A stretch of DNA of 32,698 bases from Mesaphorura yosii (Eukaryota; Arthropoda; Collembola; Poduromorpha; Tullbergiidae). Below are positions 19,993 through 30,505 of the stretch, piece after piece; within the stretch, counting starts at the first letter, position 1; each line of letters begins with the position of its first letter. The notes beneath the pieces were generated by a model. That model had not been told where the DNA came from and searched no databases. It saw only the letters and a list, made by a program, of their open reading frames with translations. The translations under genes and the position numbers were made by a program. Location of the stretch: the NCBI GenBank assembly GCA_009869945.1, contig WIXG01000611.1:1-32698 (forward strand), read 5' to 3'.

Positions 19993-22904
19993 ATGGGCAG
20001 CTTGGGAGTCATGGACTACGTCGTTTTCGTCGGAACATTTGCGGTCAGTCTTCTGATTGGAGTTTACTTTGCATTCGTGCGAAAGCAGAAGACGAGCGAC
20101 CAGATTCTCGTCGGGAATCGTGACATGGCGCTGTTTCCAGTGTGCCTGTCGTTGCTGGCGACGTTCATGTCGGCGATCATGAGTGAGTACACGCCTAAAC
20201 ACTATGTCTAAGGTTGCGCTAGTCAAAATCCTGATTCTATCGTATTAATCTTTAGTTTTGGGGTACGCTGGAGAAATTTATGTGCACGGAACTCTGATCG
20301 CTGAGGTTTGAAGTATTAATTCCTAGGATTTGGTATTCATGAGTCTTAACGACCAGAATTTTCGTTTAGGGACTTGTCGGAAACCTCGTCTTCGTTCCAC
20401 TAAGCGGAGTCCTTTTTCTGCCAACGCTTTATCATCTAAAACTCACCAGTGCGTACGAGGTCAGCTGATTAACCTTTGAACTGCCGACAAATTATGGATT
20501 TTCCGATACAGTGCTCGAATTTTCAGTACCTGGAGCTCCGATTCGAATCCAACTTCATCCGCCTGCTTGCAACTGCGACGTTTATTATTCAAGTCACGGT
20601 AAGCGAATCGCGATATGCAAACCGCGAATTTAGGTTTGCGTGTTAATGTTGCTTTTGCTGTTAACGCCGAGTATTTTAGTTGTACACTGGTATCGTTCTT
20701 CACGCGCCTGCCCTCGCCTTAAAGGCGATTGTGGACGTCCCAATTTGGGTCTCGGTCGTGCTCATGGGCAGCTGCGCCGGGCTGTACACGAGCGTTGGAG
20801 GAATCAAAGGTCTGTGCTGTCTTAAATTAGCAAAATGCATGCAGGTTAGGCAATTTTGAAGATTTGCTAACTGAATTGACTTGAAATTTATTCAGCCGTC
20901 GTGTGGACAGACGCCTTCCAAGTGTTTATGATGTTTGGAGGACTGGTACGTTAAATTCACGAATCACGAATTACTTTAAACAATTAAGGATTAATTAATA
21001 TTACAATTTACAAGTTATTTGTTGACAGCTAGCAATCATCATAAAAGGAAGCATGAATGTTGGTGGATTCTCGAATGTGCTCGCAATCGCGAATGAAAAT
21101 CAGAGATTGGAATTTTTAAAGTAGGGAACTTGCATTTAATTGCGAATTTGCAATTGCAATTTTGTTCTGCTCTCGCAGCTGGACGTTGGATCCATTTCTG
21201 AGGCACTGCACTCTGAACATTTTCTTCGGAGGTGGTAAGCCGGCCAACATTACGTAATCTTTGGCTTGGCCGCTGTCCTTTACTCTTTACGGACAGGCGT
21301 TATTGACATTGACCTTTCGGTCTTCCATTGACTAGGAATCCTATGGCTGGGCGCGTACGGTGTGAATCAAGCGACCGTGCAACGATACTGCAGCATGAGC
21401 ACTTTTAAACGTGCGTTTATGTGAGGAAATCATAAAACGACAAGTCGCTAATAAGATTCTGGTAATAAAAATGAATTCTATTTACTATTTTTCAGGTCTG
21501 TGATCATCACTGCGCCCTTGGTGGCCTTATTAATGCTGTTCGCAGCCCTCTCCGGAATCGTCGTGTACGCAAACGTCCAAGCCACAATTCAATTGTATAC
21601 CTCCCGCCCGCGTAAAATTGATTTGAAATATTTCATTTCTAGATTTGCGAATTACGCCGGCTGTGACCCACTGACACTTGGTCAGATTAAGAAGACGGAT
21701 CAGATCGGACCGCTTTTCGTCGTGCAGCATTTGTCGGGGAGCGGCGCTGGTCTCGTCGGTCTGTACGTCTCGGCCGTGTTCAGCGGCTCCTTGTCGACTG
21801 TCTCCTCCGTCCTGAATTCACTGTCAGCCGTTGTGTGGGAAGATTTTCTGAAGGGTGTGCCCGTCTTTACGAAGCTGTCACAAACATCGCAAGGGTGGGT
21901 CGTGAAGACAATCGGTAATTCAAATGGGTGTGAGCGGGAAATTCAAAATCTGGCCATTTTATTGCTATGATTGCCTTCCATGGTTTTAGCGCTCGTGTTC
22001 ACGGTCATGACAGTTGGAGTCGGATTGATTGTGGGGAAGCTCGACGGAATCCTTACTGCTAGTTTGGTATATAAATCTCGGTATCTTTTGAATTTGGAGC
22101 TTGATTAATATTTTTGCAGGCAGTCAATGGAAGCGTGGCCGGACCCCTGTTGGGCGTTTTTGTCCTTGGCATTTTCTTTCCATTCGTCAATAAATACGTA
22201 AGTTGCTTTGCCGTTTGTCGAGATCGTCGCTTATCCTTGCTTCCTTACGCAGGGAGCAGCCATCGGCATGCTGACTGGCCTTGCCTGTACGTTTTACGTG
22301 AGCCTTGGGTCAATTTTAAGCGGGAAGCGCCCGCCAAATCTTCCATTACGTATTGATGAGTGTACCGACGAAAATTTGAAGCTCGCAGGTTTGAATATGA
22401 CCATGCCTTCTTTCCTTCTGCTGCGTAACACGAGTACCAGCGCGACGGCGGTGGCCGACAGTCTTCCTGCGCCAGAGTTGTGAGTCGCTGCCCACGCGGC
22501 AATTTCAAATTGAGCATTTGGCTACCATTGCGATTGCAATGTCTTGTGTATTTTTCACAGACATTTCCCGGAAATCCTATATTCCATTTCGTACACGCTT
22601 TACCCGCTGATCGGCTCCTCGATCACAGTGCTGGTCGCGAGTGTTGTCAGCTTAATTACGGGTAAGTGAAAAATCCACAATACCCGCGACCCGAACGAAG
22701 ACTTTTGGCTCCTTCCCGTGCTTTATTTTTGCTACTTTTACAGGCGTCAGCAAGGTGACACCAGAGAACGAGAAGTTTATTCACCCGCTTCTGGCGTGGC
22801 TGATTAGAAAATCGAGGCCGATGTGGACCCTGGCGCCGGAATTTCAGACGGCCGTCTTGGTCGAGAAGTCTCGACCGGGACCAGGCATCTCAGCTCCTAT
22901 TTAA
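19993..22904 (+). CDS. Sodium-coupled solute transporter, SLC5 family (monocarboxylate/multivitamin type)
   Basis: Sixteen exons sum to 1800 nt, giving 599 aa: 19993-20182, 20256-20305, 20370-20459, 20527-20598, 20680-20809, 20896-20945, 21029-21120, 21179-21234, 21336-21420, 21496-21564, 21643-21914, 21990-22066, 22120-22197, 22253-22479, 22561-22661, 22744-22904. The protein uses the Na+ gradient to import small organic solutes across the plasma membrane. Family signatures in order: DYVVFVGTFAVSLLIGVYF (TM1), LPTLYHLKLTSAYEYLELRF, YTSVGGIKAVVWTDAFQ, GGFSNVLAIANEN, CDPLTLGQIKKTDQ, SGSLSTVSSVLNSLSAVVW and PLIGSSITVLVASVVSLITG (late TM). The insect paralogue group usually called sodium-coupled monocarboxylate or multivitamin transporters is the best match; the substrate cannot be fixed. 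The intron after exon 10 (78 nt) is in frame and stop-free; I splice it because that restores the family sequence. Confidence 0.9.
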
Positions 22905-22985
22905 TTTTATTCAAAATAATTCAAACTTTCTGACAAGACAAGTATGAAATCGTAAAATAAGCAGCGGCTTGTTTCTTGTCCAGTT

Positions 22986-23475
22986 TTACTTGCTTTGTTC
23001 AACGAGATCGGAGTTTTTCACGTCCCATTCGCGCTTGTACATGTACTCCTTAGCCGCGCGTGTGCTGCGTTTCTCGGTTTCCGTAACGGCCTTGTCCTTC
23101 ATGTCCCAATGGCGAGCGTTGCGTTTGGCTGCTCCAACCTTCTGGGCGAATTTCTTCTTGAGCCACGAGACACCCTTCTTCAGTGCCGTCTTGGCCTTGG
23201 CTCTGAGTGCCTCGTAGATCTCTTTGCCCTCAGGCCCGAAAGCTGCGGCCGTTTTCGCCAGTTTCTCGTCGAGAGCGCTCAGTTTGGCCTTGGCGGCCTG
23301 AATCTCGTGCAGGCCCTTCTCGATCTCATCTGCGGATAAGCCCAGACAGAAAATGGTGACTAGTCTTGGCGGGTGGGAGTTTACTCTTACCGAGTCCTTC
23401 ATCAGCTTCAGCTGTTGACACGAATGCCAGGGCCAGCACGACGCCAAAGAGGGCAGATGCGATAAACTTCTTCAT
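22986..23475 (-). CDS. Secreted protein with cationic amphipathic helix and C-terminal extension (copy B)
   Basis: Two exons (23475-23391, 23329-22986) are joined by a 61-nt intron in phase 1, giving 142 aa. The signal peptide is MKKFIASALFGVVLALAFVS followed by TAEA. Next come an alternating charged helix (residues 29-59) and the shared cationic helix at 60-94 (KEIYEALRAKAKTALKKGV, SWLKKKFAQKVG). Residues 95-142 are an extra, highly charged tail (KEYMYKREWDV, ending LVEQSK) absent from copy A. Intron position and phase match copy A, showing recent common descent despite opposite orientation. It ends 82 nt from the stop of the convergent SLC5 gene. The role is inferred as for copy A: host defence or lipid interaction, unproven. 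Confidence 0.75.
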
Positions 23476-24384
23476 TTTCAGTGCACTTGAATTGAAGGGC
23501 TTAACGTTGTCTGAACTCTGAAGTGAGTGTGAATTGTAGGTGAAGCAAAGGAGATCGAATCTGGACCCTGGAACACACCAGCCAGGCCAGGAAGTCACAA
23601 ATTTGGTTTGTTATCACACAGTCAGAAACCAAAAATCTTGATTATCTGCCTCCAATAGACTTCCTCAACCGATTTTCGGTCCGTAAATAGCCAATTAGCT
23701 CAACTACTCTGAGTTAATTATCTGATATCGGCTCTTTTCCGTACCCAATTTGCGGTTGGGGTTCGGCACGACATGGCACTTAAATTGTGCTTGGCCTCCT
23801 CCACCTTGCTAATCATCATTCTGAACCTTTCTGTCTTGTGGTCGACAATTAGAAGATTGAGAAAATTGTTAATGCCGAATTGAATAATTTATTTCGATTT
23901 TCAATTCAAATTCCGAATTTATACTTTTGAGATTGGGGGCTGAATTTGATGACTTTCGGTAGAATTTTGCATATTGCAGAAAATGCTATGATTCAGATGA
24001 AGCAATGAAGTTTTCAGGCGGCTGGCTCACTGTTGGGCTGTGTAATTGTAATCGACGCATTGTAATTGCACGCAGCCAACGTTCCCGTCGCCAGCAGCCG
24101 CCGCGTCGACACCGCTTCCACCAGTCTCGATGTCTTTCGGCCTGATCTCGTCCAGAATATGAAAGTGAGCTCAGGTGGGGGTGACGCTTTGCAGATTAAA
24201 GTACTTGATTATTGGCAACGCAGTCGCGTTGTAGTATGATTTAAGCTCAGCGTTTTTGTCGCTTTGTCCGATCTGCAAAAAGTAAAGATATATATTTAAG
24301 TCCTTGGCCTTGACTAAGACTAGGACCCGACTTGACACTTGACTCACCCAGAAATTGTGTGCATCCGAGATGGAGCGACTTCAA
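23476..24384. other. Upstream region of copy B with GATA-like motifs; otherwise empty
   Basis: Between 23600 and 23730 there are several TTATC/TATCTGATA-type motifs (TTATCACA, GATTATCTG, AATTATCTGATATC) that read as GATA sites on the minus strand. GATA factors drive gut and fat-body immune genes in insects, so this could suit a defence gene, but such short motifs are common in AT-rich DNA. The rest of the stretch has no recognisable gene. Confidence 0.25.
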
Positions 24385-25256
24385 TCGAATGGTACTTGCC
24401 GCTCTTCAACAATCAGCAATGGACCTGAAGCAACTGAGGAGCCTCGACGTCTCAAATTTCGGGCGTCAGAGCTTACGACGCTTCTTGAATGGGCCCGTCG
24501 TCCACGTCCATATGGACAATCTCGATTGGAACTGGAGGTGTTGAAAGTATCGATGAGATTTGGGCGCAACCAACCCGAGGGGCAAGCTCCTGGCGTCATG
24601 GCTGGGACTGGGAACATCAACAGGCTGGATTCGGACCGGCTGGCACATTGGTCCACCACAAGGTCACGAATTTGGGGTTACTTTTCCATTTGGGTAAAAA
24701 AAAACCTCTGGTCAGCCACAGCGTTCCCGGCGGTCACCCGGCTCGAGATTTACATTGGAATAGAGAGAGCGTCCATGTTTGAGTCTTGTGGAAGAACTGG
24801 CCTGCCTTGAGAATGTTGAAGGTGAGCTGTATCCCAAATGGCCTTACAACATCGATGCCCCTAGATTTGTTCCTATGTGGAATCCCGACCGAAACTTAGG
24901 AGGGCTGCAAGGCGGAAATGGAGAAGAACAGCCCGTTGGATTTGCACAAGGCCCGTCCGCCCCTGTTCCAAGTACAAAAAACAACGGGGCATCAGCGGTC
25001 TCAAACACTTGCAGGAGTTCCACATGGACGTCTACGGCCTGCAATGCGAATTGACCGATGCTGAAGTCTGTCTGGGGTTCGCGATGACAAACAAGCTGGA
25101 ACACATCACCATCCGCTCATTCCATCGCACGCTCCCTGGTGCTCAGAGGCAACGAGGAAGTCAACGTCTCCAGCTCAAGCGCTTCTGCGAGAATCGTTGG
25201 GACCGGAGGCTATCATCGATTTCTAAATACTTTAACAAAATTACCAAATCTCTGTA
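24385..25256 (+). pseudogene. Decayed leucine-rich-repeat / F-box-like sequence
   Basis: Protein-like pieces alternate between frames. They are VLAALQQSAMDLKQLRSLDV (24390 on), LELEVLKVSMRFG (24525 on), AFPAVTRLEIYIGIERASM (24720-24776), LVEELACLENVE (24783 on), and GLKHLQEFHMDVYG with LEHITIRSFHRTLPG (24996-25139). The spacing of leucines and the short beta-strand-like units resemble LRR regions of F-box proteins such as the one at 3533-5626. Joining the pieces needs several frame changes that available splice sites do not explain in phase. A real gene with undetected introns cannot be excluded, but decay is the simpler reading. Confidence 0.4.
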
Positions 25257-25510
25257 AAACTTGAGCGGAATGATTGGGAATTGGACTGGAAGTTTCTCTA
25301 CATACATATCACATGCATTTTAATTATAATTGCTCGGCATAAGAAATTGTCGTGTCTCAGTAGCATTGCAGGAAAGAATCGCATTTAATCGTGCCATTTG
25401 AACTGACACCGTGCCAATTAGCATTCGGATTTGCCTGAGTGCATAACTCAAGTTTCCTAAGGTAAAAGAATAAAGAAATCGGATACTCAGGCCCAGAATT
25501 TCCATAATGA

Positions 25511-26724
25511 TTCCTCCCACCTGTTTCCGAGACAGCCCGCCTGGCCCGTCTATTTCTGATAATTCCGTACAAGTGGAACCCAACCCAGCACGAATTCGTA
25601 TTTCGACCCCTGACCCGGTGGCAGAAGTGAGGTGACGTGGCCGCGTTGTGCGCGACCATCCTCCACTCCACGTACTCCATCGCCCGGTGCTTTCTTTCCC
25701 TCATCGTGGAGGGAGGATCCGTGACGACGTTCATCCTCGAGTTTGGGTTTATCCTCCCGTAATTGGCGAGCCCGTTTCTCTTTGTGACTGCGCTCAAGAA
25801 GGAGGAACTCGCCTGCATGTGGAATGGACTCAGACGAACCGAGCAGAGACTCACGACGAAGTACGAGCTGGAGCCCGAAAAGAACGCGCTCGGCGGGTTG
25901 ACGACTTCCTTCCTCCGACTCGTTATAACGCTGTCCTGTGTCGCTGCCGTCTTCTTCCTCGCGTCCCCAAACCGCCACATTTTTGTCTACTCGCTCTTCG
26001 GCCTCCCCAACCGGTGGGCCATTTTGTGGGCCCTGTTTGAGATATTTCCATACGCGCGTGTGTGGATGCTGTGTCTCTTCTACACAAATATCGTCCTTGT
26101 GGTCCTGGAGTGGGTCCGATACTGGACACGCCAACTCTGGTAAGTGTACAGCACATTTACGCATAGCTGAACTTGTACTTTGAATGGCATTATTTTAGCA
26201 AACCCCTACCCGGAACAGCGCTGCTCAGGCCCAGGCACGAAATCCAAAGCTTGGAAAACATCCCCCGCGTGTACCGCACGTTGCAAAACCTGCTCCTACT
26301 CTTCAATTACATTTTCGCTGACTTTACAGCCACGTCTGCCCACCTGTTTTCCCTCTCCGCTCTCATAGTCGGTCTCTTTGGCTCTGTTCACTTAGTGGAC
26401 AAGCTTCCGTGGGGGACGTATTGCATATTTCCCGTGCTGAGCTTGATGGCCGGGTTACGGATCGCTGTCATGTACCTCTTGGCTCCGAGAATAAATGACG
26501 CTAATGAGGAGCTGTGAGGTGACCTGAGACGTAGGCTTCAGACATGCCACGCCCGCCAGGGTCCAGAAGCCCGAGCCGCGGCCGAGCTGAGGAGAATAAT
26601 CGAGTCGTTCAGGGACTTGAAGGTCAGATGTGGACAGTTCTTCACGTACGAGTGGTCAACGATCCCGACGACGTGGCAAATTGCTGCGGACTACGCGTTT
26701 ACCCTTCTTATTGGGTTCAAATAA
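25511..26724 (+). pseudogene. Gustatory-type receptor frame interrupted by three in-frame stops
   Basis: One frame runs almost the full length of a GR (about 385 residues): FLIIPYKWNPTQHEFVF, HSTYSIARCFLSL, KKEELACMWNGLRRTEQ, LVITLSCVAAVFFLASP and WMLCLFYTNIVLVVLEW. A 59-nt intron follows (26140-26198; TG|C phase 2), then LSALIVGLFGSVHLVDKLPW, LAPRINDANEEL, and the typical GR end GQFFTYEWSTIP with ADYAFTLLIGFK before TAA 26722. Three stops interrupt it without changing frame: TGA 25628-25630, TAA 25760-25762 and TGA 26515-26517. There is no frameshift, and no start Met is seen before 25511 (a TGA lies at 25508). It is most likely a young pseudogene. Stop-codon readthrough, known in some insect chemoreceptors, is an alternative. 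Confidence 0.72.
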
Positions 26725-27361
26725 TTCGAAAGACAAAATCTACTTGAGTACCAGCTGTATTTTAGTATTATGCCGTTAAATGTTAAATAAATGCGAATTG
26801 GTCGATTTCTTTCCCTGATCGGAATTGGAATGCACAAGCATGAAATCCTGAGTCTTTCTTTTATCACACCTAAATTATTGTATTGAAGCTGACGAAAAGG
26901 CGTAACTCGCATAGTCTTGCTTGATCAAGCAGCTGTGCACTGCATTCAAGTTATTGAACAAATTAAACTGACTTTAGTGAGATCCAAGTCAAAAGATCCG
27001 ACCTTCATTAATTCAGAAGTAAAAGAACAGTCGCAGTTGTCGTCGCAAATAGTATAGTAGTATCAGCAACGCTACAACAGCAAACTATCAACGAGAATTT
27101 GGATGTCTTATGGAGTTCAAGGTTTATAGAGCACTTTTGTTAGTTTTGACACAAGCGGCGGTGTGATTTTCGCAGAAATCAGCGAAGCAGATGCGGAGGC
27201 AGGCCAGGCCAAGGCCCGAGCCCAAGGTGGTCATTCAAGGCCCTTAACTCTCTCATATTACATGTGCATACTTTTTGCGTGCAACATTGACTAAATGATT
27301 CAGCCATCTTAATTCCAGAAATGTAGCTTCATTCTAGCAGTGAATACAAATCTTACGCTAA
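26725..27361. other. Intergenic, nothing recognised
   Basis: This spacer lies between the 3' ends of the GR pseudogene and the convergent IR gene. AT-rich and featureless apart from an AATAAA at 26787-26792 that could have served the GR transcript. Confidence 0.4.
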
Positions 27362-29740
27362 TTAGAACGGACATTTAGTTGAGGTATAGAATGCAACCAG
27401 CTTACGAAGAAACGTGACGTATTGTTCAGCCATAAAACATATCAAAGCAGCGAGAGAGCCATACCCAAGCAGGTAAAATGCAGTTTGTAAATTCGAGTCC
27501 ATCGATAATGCTTTGGGTCCATCGAACCTTGTCCCATTGCGTTGAAGTAACTGAAACTCAGCTTGCCATGTTTGCGGATATTTGAAGTTGTACCATTTCT
27601 CCCAAATCTGATAAATACCTGAAGAAAGCATTCGCTGCATGCGACTACGCGAGTATGCTGCTGCACGATCATTATGGTCTTCGTTGTCGAACCAGAATGC
27701 AATCCAGGACTTGCCCACACTGCCTCCAACCTTCGTCACCGAACGATCTCTACTCAGTTTTAGATACTCGTTGAAATAGTTGAGGTCCTCATTAGCCTCC
27801 AGAATGGCCGACTTGTGGCAAGATGCAATTACAGACGAGAATTCAAGTGTTTGATTAGGGAGCAGGTTCGGATATGCTGTACCTTCAGGATCATTAGTCA
27901 GATAGTCGGCCATTCCAACCAGTACAACTGTGTTCGGAATATTTGCCAAAGCCGAGTAGTTGGTCTTTTCAAGGACCATCCAGAAATACCAATTCCGCAT
28001 ATCCTCGTATGAGATGCCAAGCTGAAGTAATTTCTGAAGCACATTCCTCGTTTCCTCATCGATGGATGAATCAGTTTGAAATTGATCAACAGAAACCAAA
28101 GGGATATCATCCCGGGCAAGCCGTACATACTTTATAAATTTATGGTTATTCCAGGGATATGGAGGACCTAGAAATCTCGTTTCGTAAATGGCGAATCGAT
28201 CTAATTGATTTAATCGAGTCCACATGGATTTTGTAGGGACGGGACTTGCAAGCTCGGAAATGAAAAGGCCCATGTAAGCGCTGGAGAAGACTACCGAGAG
28301 CAGCATCCAAGTTCCAAATGTCATCTTGAAGAATGTGAAGACAATTTTCTTCGCTCGTATCTCTTGACGTACATCTTGTGTGATGCCAATGATTAGGCCG
28401 AGACCAAATACTGACAGATTGTACAACATCATCCAAAATGAACCCCGTCTCAACAGCCCCTTTGCTGCTAACACGAAAAGCATGAACCCAACGAGCGTAC
28501 CAATTGTTCCAAGACACATGATCCACGAAGCTGTATCGTACGGGTCAACATAGAATTTGTAGCTCAAGTGTTTGAAGTTACCATCACAAGTCGCAATGTA
28601 CCAATCTTCACTTTTAGTCAAGACCAGGTTCTCCCCACGAAGGACATCGAATAGATTTGTCGAGGCTCGAATGCTTTTGATCCAGTACAGGTTCCCCATC
28701 AGCCACTCCGCCATGGGCACCGCCACCGAATGAGAAAAAATATTACATTCAACTGTTAAATATTCAAAACTTGTTGGTTCTCCAATCATATACTTGATGA
28801 TCGAATCAAATGGAACAGGTTCAGGTTTGAACGGATCGGCGGTGATGTTCGATGGCCTTAAGCCTCTTCTGGTGAGATTCGAGGTTGTGTGAAAGAGTTG
28901 CTCGATTGTTTCATGTGTGGGCTCGATTATGTGTTCACATTTCTCATCCATCATGAACATGAACCTTTTCACATGTTCAGCCGGTTCGATCATGCTCAGG
29001 CGAACGTTCGTTATATTGATTTGCCGCCTTAATAAGCCTGCTTCTTCCTTTGAAGACAAATTTACCATCAGCTGGATAAAAAGATGAGGTGCAAATCCGG
29101 CATAAATAGAGTCCACGTCGTAAATCAAGGCATCCTTTTCAGCATTCTTCCCGACAAGCTTCGTATTGATCTGAAAGTACATTAATTGAGCACGGTCTAG
29201 ATGAATAGATTGTGCCACCGACCGTGCAATAAGAATACTAGGCCTCAAGGAAGCTGTCCACAGAGCAAACAATGTGGAATATCCAATACAATCTGGACCA
29301 CTGGGAATACTCGATATCGAGATCTTTTCGTAACAGTCCATTCTCAGGTAAGGATGATTTATCACACTAGCGGCGCGTTCTTGCTCTGAAGGTTCTTCAG
29401 GCTCCTGATGCTGTGGCATGAGAACAATGACCAAGCGAGGGACAGGTTTCAGCTGTAGATGTCTGCTTGGAAGATTACACTCGATCCCAGCGACTGATAC
29501 AGAGATGGGGTTATCACGTGGTTCAAACTTTATATTCGGTGATGTCAGCAATATGTGTAGCCAATGATCTGAAAACTCTGCAAGAAACCAGTTCAGAGAT
29601 GGGAGAGACACAATCGGATCAGATCTGCCAGTACCCAGATTCAGAAAATATTGATTCGTGCCCGAAGCTGGAGGAGGCCCATGAACATGAACTGGCGAGA
29701 GCAAGCCCAAACAGAGATAAACAAACAAAAATGTGAACAT
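27362..29740 (-). CDS. Divergent ionotropic receptor (IR), intronless
   Basis: IRs are variant ionotropic glutamate receptors that detect odours, tastants, humidity or temperature in protostome sensory neurons. One exon from ATG 29740 gives 792 aa; the frame extends to 29815 but starts there with GTG. The signal peptide is MFTFLFVYLCLGLLSPVHVH. A long extracellular and ligand-binding part follows. The channel has M1 at ~402-425 (TASWIMCLGTIGTLVGFML), the pore region at ~435-460 (SVFGLGLIIGITQ) and M3 at ~467-497. M3 includes SSAYMGLFISELASP in place of the SYTANLA motif of glutamate receptors. The second ligand-binding lobe ends in MLSSGIYQIWEKWY, and M4 is at ~754-775 (YLLGYGSLAALICFMAEQYV). 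Lack of introns and the altered M3 motif are typical of divergent, lineage-specific IRs. Confidence 0.85.
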   Translation of the reverse strand: MFTFLFVYLCLGLLSPVHVHGPPPASGTNQYFLNLGTGRSDPIVSLPSLNWFLAEFSDHWLHILLTSPNIKFEPRDNPISVSVAGIECNLPSRHLQLKPVPRLVIVLMPQHQEPEEPSEQERAASVINHPYLRMDCYEKISISSIPSGPDCIGYSTLFALWTASLRPSILIARSVAQSIHLDRAQLMYFQINTKLVGKNAEKDALIYDVDSIYAGFAPHLFIQLMVNLSSKEEAGLLRRQINITNVRLSMIEPAEHVKRFMFMMDEKCEHIIEPTHETIEQLFHTTSNLTRRGLRPSNITADPFKPEPVPFDSIIKYMIGEPTSFEYLTVECNIFSHSVAVPMAEWLMGNLYWIKSIRASTNLFDVLRGENLVLTKSEDWYIATCDGNFKHLSYKFYVDPYDTASWIMCLGTIGTLVGFMLFVLAAKGLLRRGSFWMMLYNLSVFGLGLIIGITQDVRQEIRAKKIVFTFFKMTFGTWMLLSVVFSSAYMGLFISELASPVPTKSMWTRLNQLDRFAIYETRFLGPPYPWNNHKFIKYVRLARDDIPLVSVDQFQTDSSIDEETRNVLQKLLQLGISYEDMRNWYFWMVLEKTNYSALANIPNTVVLVGMADYLTNDPEGTAYPNLLPNQTLEFSSVIASCHKSAILEANEDLNYFNEYLKLSRDRSVTKVGGSVGKSWIAFWFDNEDHNDRAAAYSRSRMQRMLSSGIYQIWEKWYNFKYPQTWQAEFQLLQRNGTRFDGPKALSMDSNLQTAFYLLGYGSLAALICFMAEQYVTFLRKLVAFYTSTKCPF

Positions 29741-30076
29741 GATTTTTGCATGGACGTACAATCCGACTTGAATAAATACACCGAATGAGAGATATCGGAC
29801 TAGAAACACTGTCACAGATTAATACACATCCCTTGTGTTCAAGAGCGAGAAGTTGCAGGCTTCTACTTTCATCAAGTCCGGCCTGCCACGGTACTTGACT
29901 TTCTAAATGTAATCAAATTGACAACCATAATTTATTAAGGCTGTGCTTAACTGGCGGTTCCTAATGCCAGTAAACGCCTTAGGAACAAGACAATCACAAT
30001 GTTAAATAATAGGAAAATCCGAGATTTTGATCGTCATTCGAAAAAAAAGTTTCTAGTCCCATACAGTTGGTCATAA

Positions 30077-30505
30077 TCGAACGGGGTTGAGTTTGTTGGG
30101 TTCTTAAGAGCCTCGGTTACAAAGTTACCCGTGATCGAATACGTCAGGGCAGAGAGTGGCGGGCAGACGGTTCGCCTTAAAATCAGGGGCAGTTTCGACA
30201 CTGAACGCTTCCGGTTCGAGTTTTTCCCGTTTGGCAAGATCTCAGATTACCTGTACGGAAGTCTGCAGTGGATTCTGTCCTCGGGCATCTACAACCTCTG
30301 GGAGAAATGGTACACACGCAAACATCCGGGTTTCTGGAAGGGCGAGATTCAAAACCTGGCAAAAAAGACCGCCAAAGAAAATTCGGGTCGGCGTCAGAAG
30401 AACCCGTTCCGCTAAGCCTCGACTCAAATTTGGTCATGGCCTTTTACCTGTATCTGTATACAGGTGCTTGATTGCTTGCGTCAGTTTCGGCCTGGAACTC
30501 TTCTA
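30077..30505 (+). pseudogene. C-terminal fragment of a second IR, frameshifted
   Basis: The sequence aligns with the end of the intact IR nearby: LQWILSSGIYNLWEKWYTRK matches MQRMLSSGIYQIWEKWYNFK, then SLDSNLVMAFYLYLYTG matches SMDSNLQTAFYLLGYGS, then CLIACVSFGLE matches the M4 helix. The three blocks lie in three different frames, so at least two frameshifts occurred; the ligand-binding front and M1-M3 are missing. It is opposite in orientation to the intact IR. It is a dead duplicate, or the remnant of a neighbouring older copy. Confidence 0.75.

Noticed and set aside
22969..23339. Plus-strand open frames opposite copy B
   Set aside because: Shadows of a Lys/Ala-rich helix; copy B is supported by paralogy, signal peptide and intron phase.
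25550..26164. Minus-strand open frames of about 205 codons
   Set aside because: They lie antisense to the GR pseudogene, show no hydrophobic or domain pattern, and the GR reading on the plus strand is clear.
26514..26534. 21-nt intron GTGAGG...GTAG removing the second TGA
   Set aside because: It has proper ends, but 21 nt is far shorter than any other intron here (55 nt or more) and below the known minimum for animal spliceosomes; kept only as a remark.
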